The notes: generated by a model not told the origin, from the letters alone. A stretch of 64,000 nucleotides of DNA from Mariprofundus sp. EBB-1 (GCF_003665155.1 NZ_RCFQ01000005.1:49557-113556), one strand, 5' to 3'; positions 1 to 9,683 are shown, numbered from the stretch's first letter. Numbers and translations: made by a program.

Positions 1-177
1 CACTGCGGACTGGGCCAAACTGCCCCTAACCCGATTCTCGATGCTCTGGAACGATTCCCTGAGTTGTTTAATGCAAAACTGGTACACAGTGACTATGAAC
101 CCCATTTTGACCTGGATGCAGCGCTTGAAGAAGCACGCCAGCTCACCAAACGCGATGATGCGGAGGCACACCTCTAA
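1..177 (+). CDS. hoxF: HoxF C-terminus (partial): NADH-binding diaphorase subunit of NAD-linked hydrogenase
   Basis: The window opens inside an open frame that ends in TAA at 175-177; 58 residues remain. They include a Cys-Gly-Leu-Gly-Gln-Thr-Ala-Pro-Asn-Pro motif, which in HoxF/NuoF proteins is the C-terminal stretch holding the last cysteine ligand of the [4Fe-4S] cluster. HoxF carries the FMN and NAD(H) site of the diaphorase half of group 3d hydrogenases. The stop codon overlaps the next start (TAATG), so the gene is translationally coupled to hoxU. Identification rests on the motif plus the hoxU-Y-H neighbours; the catalytic part lies outside the window. Confidence 0.85.
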   Translation, partial: HCGLGQTAPNPILDALERFPELFNAKLVHSDYEPHFDLDAALEEARQLTKRDDAEAHL

Positions 178-920
178 TGAGTGACAGCAATAATCAAACC
201 ATCACCATTGATGGCCGTGAGATTCCTTTCACAGCAGGACAAACTATTATGGATGCCGCCCTCGAAGCGGACATCTATATTCCACACCTATGTCACAGGC
301 CCGGCTTAAAGCCGCACGGCAGCTGTAAACTCTGTACTGTGGATGTGGATGGGCGCAGTGCATCATCCTGTACCCTGCCCGCCACGGCAGGACAGCAGAT
401 AAGTTCTAACACAACAGATCTGAATGAAGTACGCAAAACCATCACCCAAATGCTGTTTGTCGAAGGCAATCATTTCTGCCCATCCTGCGAAAAGACCGGC
501 GACTGCACGCTGCAAGCAGTGGCATATCATCTGGATATGCTCGATGGTCATTTTCCACAATTTTATCCACGTCGCGAAGTTGATGCTTCCCATGCCAGCA
601 TTATCATTGATCGTGACCGCTGTATTCTGTGTGCATTGTGTGTACGCGCCAGCCGTGAAGTTGATGGCAAAAATGTCTTTGATATTGCCGGCCGTGGCAG
701 CGCTGCTAAATTGATCGTCAACGCTCCTTCCGGAAAACTGGTCGATACAGATATTGATCGCGATGATCTGGCTGCGCATATTTGTCCGGTAGGTGCCATC
801 ATGATCAAAGAACATGGTTATGAAGTGCCAATTGGCCGACGCACCTTTGACCTGCACAGTGTTGCTGAACCCGGTGTTGAGCCGGTTATCTTGCGCAAAG
901 GAAAGCATACTGATGAGTAA
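177..920 (+). CDS. hoxU: HoxU, iron-sulfur diaphorase subunit of bidirectional NAD-linked [NiFe] hydrogenase
   Basis: A 247-residue ferredoxin-like subunit that relays electrons between the HoxF flavin and the HoxYH hydrogenase module in the cytoplasm. A plant-type [2Fe-2S] domain fills about residues 5-75, with Cys39, Cys50, Cys53 and Cys65. A His-Cys cluster motif follows (His99, Cys101, Cys104, Cys110), with the short H-x-C spacing typical of HoxU rather than NuoG. A [4Fe-4S] motif follows (Cys149, Cys152, Cys155, and Cys203 in a CPVG context). Length matches HoxU and not the longer NuoG. The start shares one base with the hoxF stop, and the 3' end overlaps hoxY by 8 bases, so hoxF-U-Y-H-W read as one operon. 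Confidence 0.95.
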   Translation: MSDSNNQTITIDGREIPFTAGQTIMDAALEADIYIPHLCHRPGLKPHGSCKLCTVDVDGRSASSCTLPATAGQQISSNTTDLNEVRKTITQMLFVEGNHFCPSCEKTGDCTLQAVAYHLDMLDGHFPQFYPRREVDASHASIIIDRDRCILCALCVRASREVDGKNVFDIAGRGSAAKLIVNAPSGKLVDTDIDRDDLAAHICPVGAIMIKEHGYEVPIGRRTFDLHSVAEPGVEPVILRKGKHTDE

Positions 921-1455
921 TAAAATTCGTGTCGCCACCACCTCACTGGCGGGCTGCTTCGGCTGCCATATGTCCTTTCTTGATATTGATGAACGTATTG
1001 TCGAACTCATCGAACACATTGAATTTGATCGGTCCCCACTTACCGACATCAAACACTGTAGTAACACCTGTGATATCGGCCTGATTGAAGGCGGTCTGTG
1101 CAATGCAGAAAATGTGCATGTACTCAAAGAGTTCCGCGAGAATTGTAAGATTGTCATTGCGGTTGGTGCCTGTGCCATCAATGGCGGCGTGCCAGCCATG
1201 CGCAACCATTTCACCTTAACCGAGTGCCTGGAAGAAGCCTATCTGAATGGCGTTGGCGTCGATAACCCCATGATTCCCAACGATGTGGAAATTCCACTAC
1301 TACTGAATAAGGTTCACCCCATTCATGAAGTAGTACATGTCGACTATTATCTACCCGGATGCCCGCCACCGGCTGACGCCTTCATGAAGGTATTAACCGA
1401 CCTGCTCGAAGGCAAAGAACCCAGCCTGCCAAAAGACATTCTGCACTACGATTAA
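913..1455 (+). CDS. hoxY: HoxY, small subunit of [NiFe] hydrogenase
   Basis: A 180-residue small subunit that carries the proximal [4Fe-4S] cluster next to the NiFe site of HoxH. I start it at ATG 913, inside the end of hoxU. The frame is open further upstream, but HoxY proteins begin close to the first cluster motif, here G-C15-F-G-C18. Further conserved cysteines occur in an HCSNTCDIG context, in GACAINGG and in LPGCPPP, as in the family. No twin-arginine signal or second cluster domain is present, which fits a cytoplasmic group 3d enzyme and rules out a membrane uptake hydrogenase. Confidence 0.95.
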   Translation: MSNKIRVATTSLAGCFGCHMSFLDIDERIVELIEHIEFDRSPLTDIKHCSNTCDIGLIEGGLCNAENVHVLKEFRENCKIVIAVGACAINGGVPAMRNHFTLTECLEEAYLNGVGVDNPMIPNDVEIPLLLNKVHPIHEVVHVDYYLPGCPPPADAFMKVLTDLLEGKEPSLPKDILHYD

Positions 1456-1468
1456 CGAGGAATATGCT

Positions 1469-2959
1469 ATGCCATCCAACCAAGTAAACAGTCAAACCAC
1501 AGCAAACGGATCGCGTCGTTTTGCCGTCGATCCCATTTCACGCGTAGAGGGTCATGGAAAAATCACCCTGCTGATGGATGATGATAATCATATTCAGGAA
1601 GCACGACTGCATATCGTCGAGTTTCGTGGTTTTGAAAAATTCATTCAGGGACGCCCCTACGGGGAAGTGCCAACCTTTGTTCAGCGCCTGTGTGGTATCT
1701 GCCCGGTCAGTCATCATCTGGCTGCAGCGAAAGCAGTGGATCAACTGGTCGGTGTAGAGTCATTAACACCTACAAGTCTGAAATTAAGAGAGCTGCTGCA
1801 TTTCGGTCAGACCATGCAATCGCATGCCTTGCACTTCTTTCACCTCTCCTCTCCGGATCTGCTGTTCGGTTTTGGTAGTGATATGGCCAAACGCAATATT
1901 GTCGGCGTCATCGACAAACACCCTGATGTTGCCATCAAAGGTGTGAAATTGCGCAAATATGGCCAACAGGTTATCGCTGCGATCATGGGTAAACGTGTAC
2001 ACGGTTCCGCAGCCATCCCCGGCGGCATGAACAAATCACTCACTAAAGAGCAACGCAATACGCTATTAGCTGATATTGAGGACATCAAAGCCTGGTCTAT
2101 GGATGCGGTATTGCTCAATGAACAGCTGCATATGACCAATGCTGAAAACCAGAGTTTTGGCACCTTGAACACACCATTCTTAAGCATGGTCGGCCCCAAG
2201 GGTGAGTTAGAGCTCTATCATGGTGGTCTGCGTGCCAACCTGGCCAATGGTGACTCACTGTTCGACCAGTTCGATTACCGTGGTTATGAAGAGATCATCC
2301 GTGAAGAGATTCGCCCATGGAGCTATATGAAGTTCCCTTACCTGACCGAACTCGGTAAAGAGAACGGCTGGTATCGTGTGGGCCCATTGGCACGAGTGAA
2401 CAACTGTGATTCCATCAACACCCCATTGGCTGAAGAAGCACGTCAACGCTTCAAAGCCTATGGCGGCGGTGCATTGGTACAGGATACACTGGCTTATCAC
2501 TGGGCCCGTATGATCGAAGTATTGCACTGTGCGGAAGCGATTGAACGCCTGCTCAATGATCCGGATATTTCCGGTGATGATCTGGTCGTGACCGGTGAAA
2601 AACGCCGTGAAGGTGTTGGTGTGATTGAAGCACCGCGTGGTACCCTCTTCCATCATTATAAGATTGATGAAGAGGGTTTGATTGAAAAAGCCAACCTGAT
2701 CGTATCCACCACCAGCAACAATCAAGCCATGAATGAATCCGTACGCTCTGTTGCCAATCATTACATTGAAGGCAATGAAGTGACTGAAGGGCTGCTCAAC
2801 CACCTTGAGGTCGCCGTACGCGCCTATGATCCATGTTTATCATGTGCGACCCATGCGCTGGGTAAAATGCCCCTACAGGTCGAACTGGTGGATAGCGCAG
2901 GTAATATGGTGGATCAGCTCAGCAAGGGTAGTGACGGGAAATTCGAGCGTTTGTCTTAA
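1469..2959 (+). CDS. hoxH: HoxH, catalytic large subunit of [NiFe] hydrogenase
   Basis: A 496-residue subunit that binds the Ni-Fe(CN)2CO centre and interconverts H2 with protons and electrons. Both nickel-binding motifs are intact: R-L-C75-G-I-C78-P-V-S-H near the N-terminus and D-P-C456-L-S-C459-A-T-H near the C-terminus. A tail of about 34 residues follows His462; in this family a dedicated protease removes it after metal insertion, and that protease (hoxW) is the next gene. A GAGGAATATGCT ribosome binding site precedes the ATG. Group 3d is assigned from the HoxFUYH gene order; finer subgrouping would need a tree. Confidence 0.96.
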   Translation: MPSNQVNSQTTANGSRRFAVDPISRVEGHGKITLLMDDDNHIQEARLHIVEFRGFEKFIQGRPYGEVPTFVQRLCGICPVSHHLAAAKAVDQLVGVESLTPTSLKLRELLHFGQTMQSHALHFFHLSSPDLLFGFGSDMAKRNIVGVIDKHPDVAIKGVKLRKYGQQVIAAIMGKRVHGSAAIPGGMNKSLTKEQRNTLLADIEDIKAWSMDAVLLNEQLHMTNAENQSFGTLNTPFLSMVGPKGELELYHGGLRANLANGDSLFDQFDYRGYEEIIREEIRPWSYMKFPYLTELGKENGWYRVGPLARVNNCDSINTPLAEEARQRFKAYGGGALVQDTLAYHWARMIEVLHCAEAIERLLNDPDISGDDLVVTGEKRREGVGVIEAPRGTLFHHYKIDEEGLIEKANLIVSTTSNNQAMNESVRSVANHYIEGNEVTEGLLNHLEVAVRAYDPCLSCATHALGKMPLQVELVDSAGNMVDQLSKGSDGKFERLS

Positions 2960-2962
2960 ACG

Positions 2963-3454
2963 GTGACTATCGCAAGCAGCACGCCTGCCATCCTGCTATT
3001 CGGTTACGGCAACCCTGGACGCGGTGATGATGCTGTCGGCCCAGCCTTGATTGAGGCTATGCAAACGTATCTGGCTGATAGCGGTCGTGCCGCCGATATT
3101 GAGTGTTTGACGGACATGCAATTGCAAATTGAGCATGTCACCGATCTGGTGGATCGCGATCGCATTCTCTTTATCGATGCGGATATGTCGTGCGAAGAGG
3201 AGTGCGCGCTGCGCCTGCTGCCGTCTGAAAAAGATGACAGCTACACCACCCATGCCATGAATCCGGGTGCGCTGATCTATACCTATCAACAGGTGTATGG
3301 CCGCCCTGCTCCGACAGCTTATGTATTGAGTATCCGCACTTATGCATTTGAACTGGGCGATGATATTTGCGAGCAAGCACGTCAGCATTTATCCTTGGCA
3401 ATCGAAATGGCCAAAGCGTTTTGCGACGTGAATTTCGACGCCACAAAGATATAA
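2963..3454 (+). CDS. hoxW: HoxW, hydrogenase maturation endopeptidase
   Basis: A 163-residue HyaD/HoxW-family protease that trims the C-terminus of HoxH after nickel insertion. The N-terminal signature GYGNPGRGDDAVG is present. Acidic residues in an IDADMS context and a His in HAMNPG probably provide the other nickel-sensing ligands. The start is GTG, three bases after the hoxH stop. I see no strong Shine-Dalgarno sequence there, so translation probably depends on coupling to hoxH. Position and motif together make the assignment firm. Confidence 0.9.
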   Translation: MTIASSTPAILLFGYGNPGRGDDAVGPALIEAMQTYLADSGRAADIECLTDMQLQIEHVTDLVDRDRILFIDADMSCEEECALRLLPSEKDDSYTTHAMNPGALIYTYQQVYGRPAPTAYVLSIRTYAFELGDDICEQARQHLSLAIEMAKAFCDVNFDATKI

Positions 3455-3524
3455 AGCAGCACATGATCTATATCTCTTAAGCAACTATTATGATTAAATA
3501 AAATAACTCACGCTAGGTGAAAGA

Positions 3525-3854
3525 ATGAATAATTACCCTGAAAAAACATGCGAGATAGATCGTCTGGTTCGTCATCCCAAACTGGTGGCCGCAGCCCTTT
3601 CCGGTCAAAAAACTGAACAGCGTCGTGATGGTGTTTACGCCTATCCTGGCGAAGCGTTTGAACTGGATGGTGTGCCGTTTATTGTCACTGATCTAAAACG
3701 CGAAACCCTCGGCGAAATGGGTGATCGCGGTGCTACCGCTGAAGGCTATGAATCGATGGATGCCTACAAATCATTAATCCTGATGATGCATAAAGGCATG
3801 GAGTGGAATGATGATGCCAAAGTCTGGGTACACTGCTTCAAACGCAACGATTAA
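3525..3854 (+). CDS. Small ASCH/PUA-like domain protein of the hydrogenase locus
   Basis: A 109-residue soluble protein. The pattern of an ALSGQKTEQRRDG stretch, a conserved glycine and hydrophobic strand (GEAFELDGVPFIVTDL), and then ATAEGYESMDAYK is that of ASCH domains, a PUA-like beta-barrel fold often linked to RNA or nucleotide binding. An AGGTGAAAG ribosome binding site precedes the ATG. It lies 70 bases after hoxW on the same strand, with no terminator visible between them, so it may belong to the hydrogenase operon. Its job is unknown; a role in hydrogenase expression or maturation is only suggested by position. Confidence 0.7.
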   Translation: MNNYPEKTCEIDRLVRHPKLVAAALSGQKTEQRRDGVYAYPGEAFELDGVPFIVTDLKRETLGEMGDRGATAEGYESMDAYKSLILMMHKGMEWNDDAKVWVHCFKRND

Positions 3855-3860
3855 ACAGAG

Positions 3861-4092
3861 CCACAGAAGAAAATAATCTTAGCCACGACACACGAATGCA
3901 CAGAAGATGAATTGTGACTGTAGGAAATGCCTGTGATGCGTAGCAAGAGAGGCTCCCCTAGGGAACGAATTACTAATTCGTGATTTATGTTTAAACTGTG
4001 TACACCCCTTATTTATCCAACGTTCACATCCATTTTTTATTCTTATTTCTGATTGTTGCCTTATTCGTGGAAATTCGTGTGTCGTGGCTCGC
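3861..4092. repeat. Dispersed inverted-repeat element (AGCCACGACACACGAAT type)
   Basis: This gene-free stretch of about 330 bases between the ASCH gene and the DUF454 gene is bounded by a perfect 17-base inverted repeat, 3881-3897 and 4073-4089. Beside the right arm, the phrase TTATTCGTGGAAATTCGTG resembles the short copy at 18821-18846. It looks like a small non-coding mobile repeat; no open frame of note lies inside it. Confidence 0.65.
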
Positions 4093-4184
4093 TTGTAGTT
4101 ATGTTTTTGAGTTAAAGGGTGTATTTTCGCTCTTTATAAACAGGTCGTAAAATAGCTGAACTTTGTGCGTAATCAGGAATTTAT

Positions 4185-4544
4185 TTATTGTGCACACAGT
4201 TTCAAACGCAATACCGAGAATAGAGAGAGCAACACAACCGTGGCAGCAAAGGCGATAAAGTACGGATCTTCAAAGGCGAAGATGACCGCGTAACCACCAA
4301 AGATCAACATGGATAACACAGCAATGCGTCGGACATGACAGGAGATGCATTGCTGCTCCTGCCAGTTTCTAATCATCGGACCAAATGTACGGTTGGCCAG
4401 CAGCCAGCCATACCAACGCTCTGATGATTTAGCAAAGCAGCCTGCCGCCAGCAATATAAACGGCGTAGTCGGCAACAGGGGCAGAAATACCCCGACAAAC
4501 CCTAAACCCAGAAACAGAAATCCCAGCGTTTTGTATAACAACAT
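4185..4544 (-). CDS. DUF454 (YbaN-like) inner-membrane protein
   Basis: A 119-residue protein with about three membrane segments: residues 5-35 (LGFVGVFLPLLPTTPF), then about 72-90 and 93-112. The PLLPTTPF motif followed by a Cys-Phe-x-x-Ser-Ser-x-x-x-x-x-Trp pattern is the hallmark of the DUF454/YbaN family. The family has no established biochemical role. The gene stands alone on the minus strand, after the repeat element and before tag. Confidence 0.8.
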   Translation of the reverse strand: MLLYKTLGFLFLGLGFVGVFLPLLPTTPFILLAAGCFAKSSERWYGWLLANRTFGPMIRNWQEQQCISCHVRRIAVLSMLIFGGYAVIFAFEDPYFIAFAATVVLLSLFSVLRLKLCAQ

Positions 4545-4650
4545 CCCAGCAAGGCTATATGCTTTACATAGCGAGCCAAGGCCTCTGTTGATTTCCCCGC
4601 GCCATCATCGCGCCTTTTATCGAGCCACTCAATTCATGACTACAGTAATA

Positions 4651-5298
4651 TCAGAGTAACTTCGGTTTTTTAAATGCTAATCTCAAGGCTTCTACCTCGT
4701 GCCTGCAAGCGCACCCTTCCATGTGATCATTCACCAGCCCCATGGCTTGCATGAAGGCATAGGCTGTGGTCGGGCCAAAAAATTTCCAGCCGCGTTTTTT
4801 AAGATCTTTACTTAAGGCCTGAGAAGTTCTGGTAATGCTCGGGATGGGATGATTGTACTCGCCCTTGCCGATATGTGGCTCCGGCGCATCAGGCTCCCAT
4901 TGCCATATATACGCAGCCAGTGATCCAAACTCGTCAACGATGTCACAGGCACGACCGGCATTATTGATCGTGGCTTCAATCTTGCCCCGATGTCGGACTA
5001 TGCCCGCATTTTGAAGCAGGCAAAGCACAGAATTATCATCGAACAGAGCCACTTTATTAAAATCAAACCCGGCGAAAGCCTCCCGGAAATGTTCTCTCTT
5101 GCGCAGGATAGTGAGCCAGGAAAGCCCCGACTGAAAACCCTCAAGAGAGATCTTCTCAAACAACTTAAAATCATCGATTGTAGGACGGCCCCATTCTTCA
5201 TCATGATAACGACGATAGTCCGGATCATCACTCCCCCACCAGCAACGGCTGATGCCATCTTCAGCGGTATGTAAATATGAATGGCTCTCATCAGACAT
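4651..5298 (-). CDS. tag: DNA-3-methyladenine glycosylase I
   Basis: A 215-residue base-excision repair enzyme that removes 3-methyladenine from alkylated DNA. It has the helix-hairpin-helix fold of Tag. The family's zinc-snap ligands can be assigned to Cys19, His32 (in YHDEEWG), His192 and Cys196. The recognition-pocket residues are Glu53 (LEGFQSGLSW) and Trp61. Length is slightly greater than E. coli Tag because of about 15 extra N-terminal residues. Nothing suggests inactivation. It is separated from ygiQ by a divergent intergenic region at 5299-5453. Confidence 0.95.
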   Translation of the reverse strand: MSDESHSYLHTAEDGISRCWWGSDDPDYRRYHDEEWGRPTIDDFKLFEKISLEGFQSGLSWLTILRKREHFREAFAGFDFNKVALFDDNSVLCLLQNAGIVRHRGKIEATINNAGRACDIVDEFGSLAAYIWQWEPDAPEPHIGKGEYNHPIPSITRTSQALSKDLKKRGWKFFGPTTAYAFMQAMGLVNDHMEGCACRHEVEALRLAFKKPKLL

Positions 5299-5453
5299 TG
5301 TTCAATGACTCCTCTTTCACATCACACGGACATGCAATATGTGACAGATAAAACAGTAGTCAGCAAAGCGATGCATGTCCATTTCAGACTAAAACACTGA
5401 ACTAAAATTCCCACTACCGCGCATCTATCTGAATTGATGATAGCGTTTGCGAC

Positions 5454-7580
5454 ATGACTTCCCCTTTCACACCTGAAACACAATCGATTCTGGACTGGCC
5501 GAAATATCGGCCTGATTTGCGGCCTGCTCCGCAATTGCCCATGAATAAAGCCGAGATGCAACAGCTCGGCTGGGATAGTTGCGATATTATTATCGTAAGT
5601 GGTGACGCCTATGTGGATCACCCGAGTTTTGGCATGGGCGTGATCGGGCGTGTGCTCGAAGCACAGGGATTCAGGGTTGGTATTATCGCCCAACCAGACT
5701 GGAAATCGGCTGATGACTTTCGAACTTTGGGTAAACCCAATCTCTATTTTGGTGTTACGGCTGGCAATATGGATTCGATGGTCAACCATTACACCTCAGA
5801 ACGACGCATTCGCTCCGATGACAGCTATACACCGGGCGGAGTTGCAGGCAAACGCCCTGACCGTGCCGTGACAGTCTATGCTCAGCGCTGCCGAGAAGCC
5901 TTTAAAGGTGTACCCGTTATTATTGGAAGCATCGAAGCATCGTTGCGCCGCATTGCGCATTATGATTACTGGTCGGATACGGTACGCCGGTCTGTGTTGC
6001 CCGATTCCAAAGCGGACATGTTGGTCTTCGGCAATGCCGAACGACAGATCATTGAAATTTCACATCGTTTGGCTGCCGGTGAATCGATCAAGGCGATGCA
6101 GGATATTCGTGGCACGGCCTTGATGCGCCGTGATGTGCCCACCGGCTGGTCGGAACTCGATTCAACCGACGTCGATACACCCGGTGAACTGATTGAACAC
6201 ATCGACCCTTATGCCATAGCTAAACCTGATGATGGCAGCGATTGCGCCACAAAATCCAGCGCTCAAGCAACCCAAAACAACAATGAAATCCATATTCCCA
6301 TCTCGCATCTCAAACTGAATCGGGCCAGAACCGTCATTCGCCTGCCCTCGTTTGAAGCGGTCAAAGCTGACCCTGTGCTTTATGCCCATGCATCACGTCT
6401 GCTGCATCTGGAAACCAATCCGGGTAATGCGCGCGCCCTGGTACAGAAACATGGTGAACGTGATGTCTGGCTCAACCCACCCGCTATTCCATTAACTACA
6501 GCCGAGATGGATGCCGTATTCGGCCTCTCTTATTCACGACTACCGCACAAGGCTTATGGTGATCAACGCATCCCTGCTTATGAGATGATCAAACACTCGG
6601 TCAATATCATGCGTGGCTGTTTTGGCGGCTGTACGTTCTGCTCTATCACCGAGCATGAAGGGCGCATCATTCAGAGCCGTTCAGAAGATTCAATTATCCA
6701 TGAAATTGAGCAAATTCGCGACAAGACGCCGGGCTTTGCCGGCACCATTTCAGACCTTGGTGGACCAACCGCCAATATGTATCGCTTGAGCTGTAAATCT
6801 ACCGAGATTGAAGAAGCCTGTCGCAAACCATCCTGTGTATTCCCCGGCATCTGCAACAATCTCAATACCGACCATAATCCACTGATTAAACTCTATCGCC
6901 GGGCGCGCTCCATACGCGGCATTAAACGTATCTTCATCGCCTCAGGGCTGCGTTACGACTTGGCCGTTGAATCACCGGAATATATCCAGGAACTGGCTAC
7001 CCACCACGTGGGAGGTTACCTGAAGATAGCACCGGAACATACGGAAAATGAACCACTTTCCAAGATGATGAAACCCGGCATTGATAGTTTTGATCGTTTT
7101 AAAAAGATGTTTAACCAAGCCTCGCAAAAGGCCGGTAAAAAGCAGTATCTGATCCCATATTTTATCGCGGCACACCCCGGCACTAACGATGAGGACATGT
7201 TAAATCTGGCCCTCTGGTTGAAGGCCAATCAATTCAGACCGGATCAGGTTCAAGCCTTTCTGCCATCTCCGATGGCGACCGCCAGTGCGATGTATTATTC
7301 GGGTAAAAACCCGCTTAGAAAAATTACCAGAAAGAGTGAATCGGTATTCACTCCTAAACGCAAAAAACAGCGTGATCTACACAAAGCACTGCTGCGCTAT
7401 CACGACCCTAAAAACTGGCCACTACTTAGAGATGCATTGAAAGCTATGGGGCGAACTGAACTTATTGGAAATACGCCTGAGTGCCTGGTGCCAGCAGCAG
7501 GCAGAAACGAACGTTTAATGAAAAAGACATCCGTTCAGCAACACAGATCAAGCCGGAATCGACATAACCGGAGAAGGTGA
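5454..7580 (+). CDS. ygiQ: YgiQ-family radical SAM protein
   Basis: A 708-residue protein of the YgiQ (UPF0313) family. The N-terminal domain has the characteristic [11 protein letters not shown] motif, and the radical-SAM cluster motif C-F-G-G-C-T-F-C lies near residue 390 (codons around 6616-6640). A C-terminal segment rich in basic residues ends the protein. The chemical reaction of the family is not established. The chosen ATG gives the usual N-terminal length for the family, although the ribosome binding site is weak. An internal ATG at 5539 would cut into the conserved region. Confidence 0.92.
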   Translation: MTSPFTPETQSILDWPKYRPDLRPAPQLPMNKAEMQQLGWDSCDIIIVSGDAYVDHPSFGMGVIGRVLEAQGFRVGIIAQPDWKSADDFRTLGKPNLYFGVTAGNMDSMVNHYTSERRIRSDDSYTPGGVAGKRPDRAVTVYAQRCREAFKGVPVIIGSIEASLRRIAHYDYWSDTVRRSVLPDSKADMLVFGNAERQIIEISHRLAAGESIKAMQDIRGTALMRRDVPTGWSELDSTDVDTPGELIEHIDPYAIAKPDDGSDCATKSSAQATQNNNEIHIPISHLKLNRARTVIRLPSFEAVKADPVLYAHASRLLHLETNPGNARALVQKHGERDVWLNPPAIPLTTAEMDAVFGLSYSRLPHKAYGDQRIPAYEMIKHSVNIMRGCFGGCTFCSITEHEGRIIQSRSEDSIIHEIEQIRDKTPGFAGTISDLGGPTANMYRLSCKSTEIEEACRKPSCVFPGICNNLNTDHNPLIKLYRRARSIRGIKRIFIASGLRYDLAVESPEYIQELATHHVGGYLKIAPEHTENEPLSKMMKPGIDSFDRFKKMFNQASQKAGKKQYLIPYFIAAHPGTNDEDMLNLALWLKANQFRPDQVQAFLPSPMATASAMYYSGKNPLRKITRKSESVFTPKRKKQRDLHKALLRYHDPKNWPLLRDALKAMGRTELIGNTPECLVPAAGRNERLMKKTSVQQHRSSRNRHNRRR

Positions 7581-7688
7581 TTGATGTTTATCGCTAAATA
7601 GAGGGCGTGGGAATGTATGAGTCACACGCGTTACGTTATTTTCACTTTCAGCGCTCTGTTTTTCTTCTTTGCTGATTTTTTCAAACAT
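7548..7688 (-). CDS. Possible 46-residue protein with a strong ribosome binding site
   Basis: A short frame runs from ATG 7688 to TGA at 7548, overlapping the 3' end of ygiQ by 33 bases on the other strand. An AGGAG sequence sits at good spacing before the ATG, which is the main support. The predicted protein is hydrophilic (begins [11 protein letters not shown]), has no cysteine and no membrane segment, and is not recognised. The frame is open further upstream, but only this ATG has the ribosome binding site. It could be chance; I hold it as tentative. Confidence 0.35.
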   Translation of the reverse strand: MFEKISKEEKQSAESENNVTRVTHTFPRPLFSDKHQSPSPVMSIPA

Positions 7689-7802
7689 AGTGATCTCCTC
7701 TTCATACCCTTTGGTGTCTATAACCAGAAAGCTACGATCAGCCAACCATCATAAAGTGATCAAGATCACACTGTGTGAAAATGATACAGCAATTTGGTCG
7801 GA

Positions 7803-9683
7803 TCAGGTTTCCACCTGTTCATAACGGACCACTTTATTGCGACCAGACTCCTTAGCCTCATAAAGCGCGGTATCAGCCAGACCAATACAAGCGGACAGAT
7901 CACTCTCATTAGCCGGATACATCGACATGCCGATGGACATGGTAATGCTAAAACTGCCCTGAGCATCCTTCATTTCAAAGGCTTCAATATTTTTGCGGAT
8001 ACGCTCTGCAATTTCATGTGAGCGAACTTCATCAGCATCCATCAAGAGCACAACAATCTCTTCTCCACCATAACGTACAATAAGATCGCTGGCCCTGACT
8101 GCATCCTTTAGAATGGCCGCGGTTTCAACCAACACCTGATCTCCACTGGCATGGCCACGTTTATCATTGACCTGTTTGAACAGATCAATATCACACATCA
8201 ACACACCAAGTGATGAATTACGGCGGCTGACAGATGCCTCCATACTCATGGTAAACTCTTCGAGGAAACGCCTGTTATACATACCGGTCAGTGCATCACG
8301 TAACGATGATTCTTTCAAACTGCGCATCAGACGCTTGGCCTCGATTTCTGGCGCCGCCACACGCAAATAGTATTCAAGCAGAGATACTTTTTTCTCAATA
8401 TCAGGCTGTTGGGTCACATCAAAAATAATCTGCAGCACTACACCATCACCATCTGAATTGAGCACTGGGAGACAGATATGCCGCAAGCCAACACAAGACT
8501 CTTTGCAGTCGGCACAGAAAGGCGGACAGATTCCCTGATCATTACGAGAATCCACCATACGCACACTACGTTTGGCTCTACATGCCTGTGCATCTTCCAT
8601 CACATCCGATGAACACCAACCCTCAAGTCCATCAGGTAAACCTGCCGAGGCAACAGGTACACTTCTATTTCTCAATGAGGATATTTCATACAATACAAAC
8701 TGTTCAATGCCAAAATCATGCAATAAAATACGCTGAAAATGTTCATAGACCTCTTCAAGATTTCTATCCGCCTCAATCTCCTCCTTGAAACGCACCGCCG
8801 ATGTCAGATTATGTACAACGTTGGCCATGTGCTGCATAGGTTCCAGATTGCTGTCGTTAAACATTTCACCGGTCAAGCCTTCGATATCTCGCGCAATAGC
8901 ACCAATATGATCCTCCAGCGACTGCATCAAAAGGTTTGTGCTAGTTGAAATATCACCAATCTCATCATTTGACTCATATGCAATGCGCTGTGAAAAGTCA
9001 CCATGTCTGGCCTTACTAAACACGGATGTAATCTGGCCGACAATATCCATCATTGGTAAAAATATTCTGCGCATAACAAAAGCAAACAAAACACCAACAA
9101 ACAACAGCAGTGCAATCAACTGATAAATAGCTGATTTGATCGCATCTTCAGCATCGCTCAAATCCACCTGCACAGACAGCCCGCCTAGCACATCACCTTC
9201 AGCGGCATCGTGACACTTCATACAATTCAAGGCGCCATGAGATGATGCAATCAAGGGGCCATTATAGTGGTAAATCTTGATCCCGTTTTCATTCACTTCA
9301 ATCTCTTCTGAAGACTTCCCCGAATTGAGCATTCTTTTCTCAACCGCTTCAATTTGACCCTGCGCGGCACGCTTTCCATATTGACGATTAACCAGCTCAC
9401 CACGTAAGGCCCGCATTTCAATCAATTGAGGGATTTTGGAAAACTCATCAAACAAACGACTGATTTCATCGCGCACATGCTCCTTATTATCGGCAAGCAG
9501 CATACCCTCCTGCATAGAGTGCAATAAACCGATCCTTGCCATCTCGACAATAATTAACCCCTCTTTGCGAGCCTGATTTTCGGCGTAATCACGAATCAGG
9601 ACTGAAACAACAGCACTCACCAATAGTGCCAAAACAAGGGTTATTAGAATCGTTAAGCGGTTAACTTTAGTTTTTAGTTTCAT
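7803..9683 (-). CDS. Membrane diguanylate cyclase with periplasmic CxxCH motif (sensor-HAMP-GAF-GGDEF)
   Basis: A 626-residue signalling protein predicted to make cyclic di-GMP. Order: a membrane segment near the N-terminus; a periplasmic sensor ending in a haem-c-type motif C-M-K-C-H near residue 155 (DUF3365/Tll0287-like context); a second membrane segment (~185-205); HAMP; a GAF-like region with a cluster of six cysteines; and a C-terminal GGDEF domain with active site GGEEI near residue 540. An RxxD inhibitory site lies five residues before it (RASD). I start at ATG 9683, preceded by AGGAAGAG and overlapping the channel gene by 17 bases. The open frame extends 28 codons further up but would lie inside the channel gene. 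Confidence 0.9.
   Translation of the reverse strand: MKLKTKVNRLTILITLVLALLVSAVVSVLIRDYAENQARKEGLIIVEMARIGLLHSMQEGMLLADNKEHVRDEISRLFDEFSKIPQLIEMRALRGELVNRQYGKRAAQGQIEAVEKRMLNSGKSSEEIEVNENGIKIYHYNGPLIASSHGALNCMKCHDAAEGDVLGGLSVQVDLSDAEDAIKSAIYQLIALLLFVGVLFAFVMRRIFLPMMDIVGQITSVFSKARHGDFSQRIAYESNDEIGDISTSTNLLMQSLEDHIGAIARDIEGLTGEMFNDSNLEPMQHMANVVHNLTSAVRFKEEIEADRNLEEVYEHFQRILLHDFGIEQFVLYEISSLRNRSVPVASAGLPDGLEGWCSSDVMEDAQACRAKRSVRMVDSRNDQGICPPFCADCKESCVGLRHICLPVLNSDGDGVVLQIIFDVTQQPDIEKKVSLLEYYLRVAAPEIEAKRLMRSLKESSLRDALTGMYNRRFLEEFTMSMEASVSRRNSSLGVLMCDIDLFKQVNDKRGHASGDQVLVETAAILKDAVRASDLIVRYGGEEIVVLLMDADEVRSHEIAERIRKNIEAFEMKDAQGSFSITMSIGMSMYPANESDLSACIGLADTALYEAKESGRNKVVRYEQVET

Noticed and set aside
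363..1214. Long minus-strand frame across hoxU and hoxY
   Set aside because: Antisense to two genes with clear metal-site motifs; its translation resembles no protein.
2255..2803. 182-codon minus-strand frame inside hoxH
   Set aside because: Shadow of a strongly conserved coding region; no ribosome binding site.
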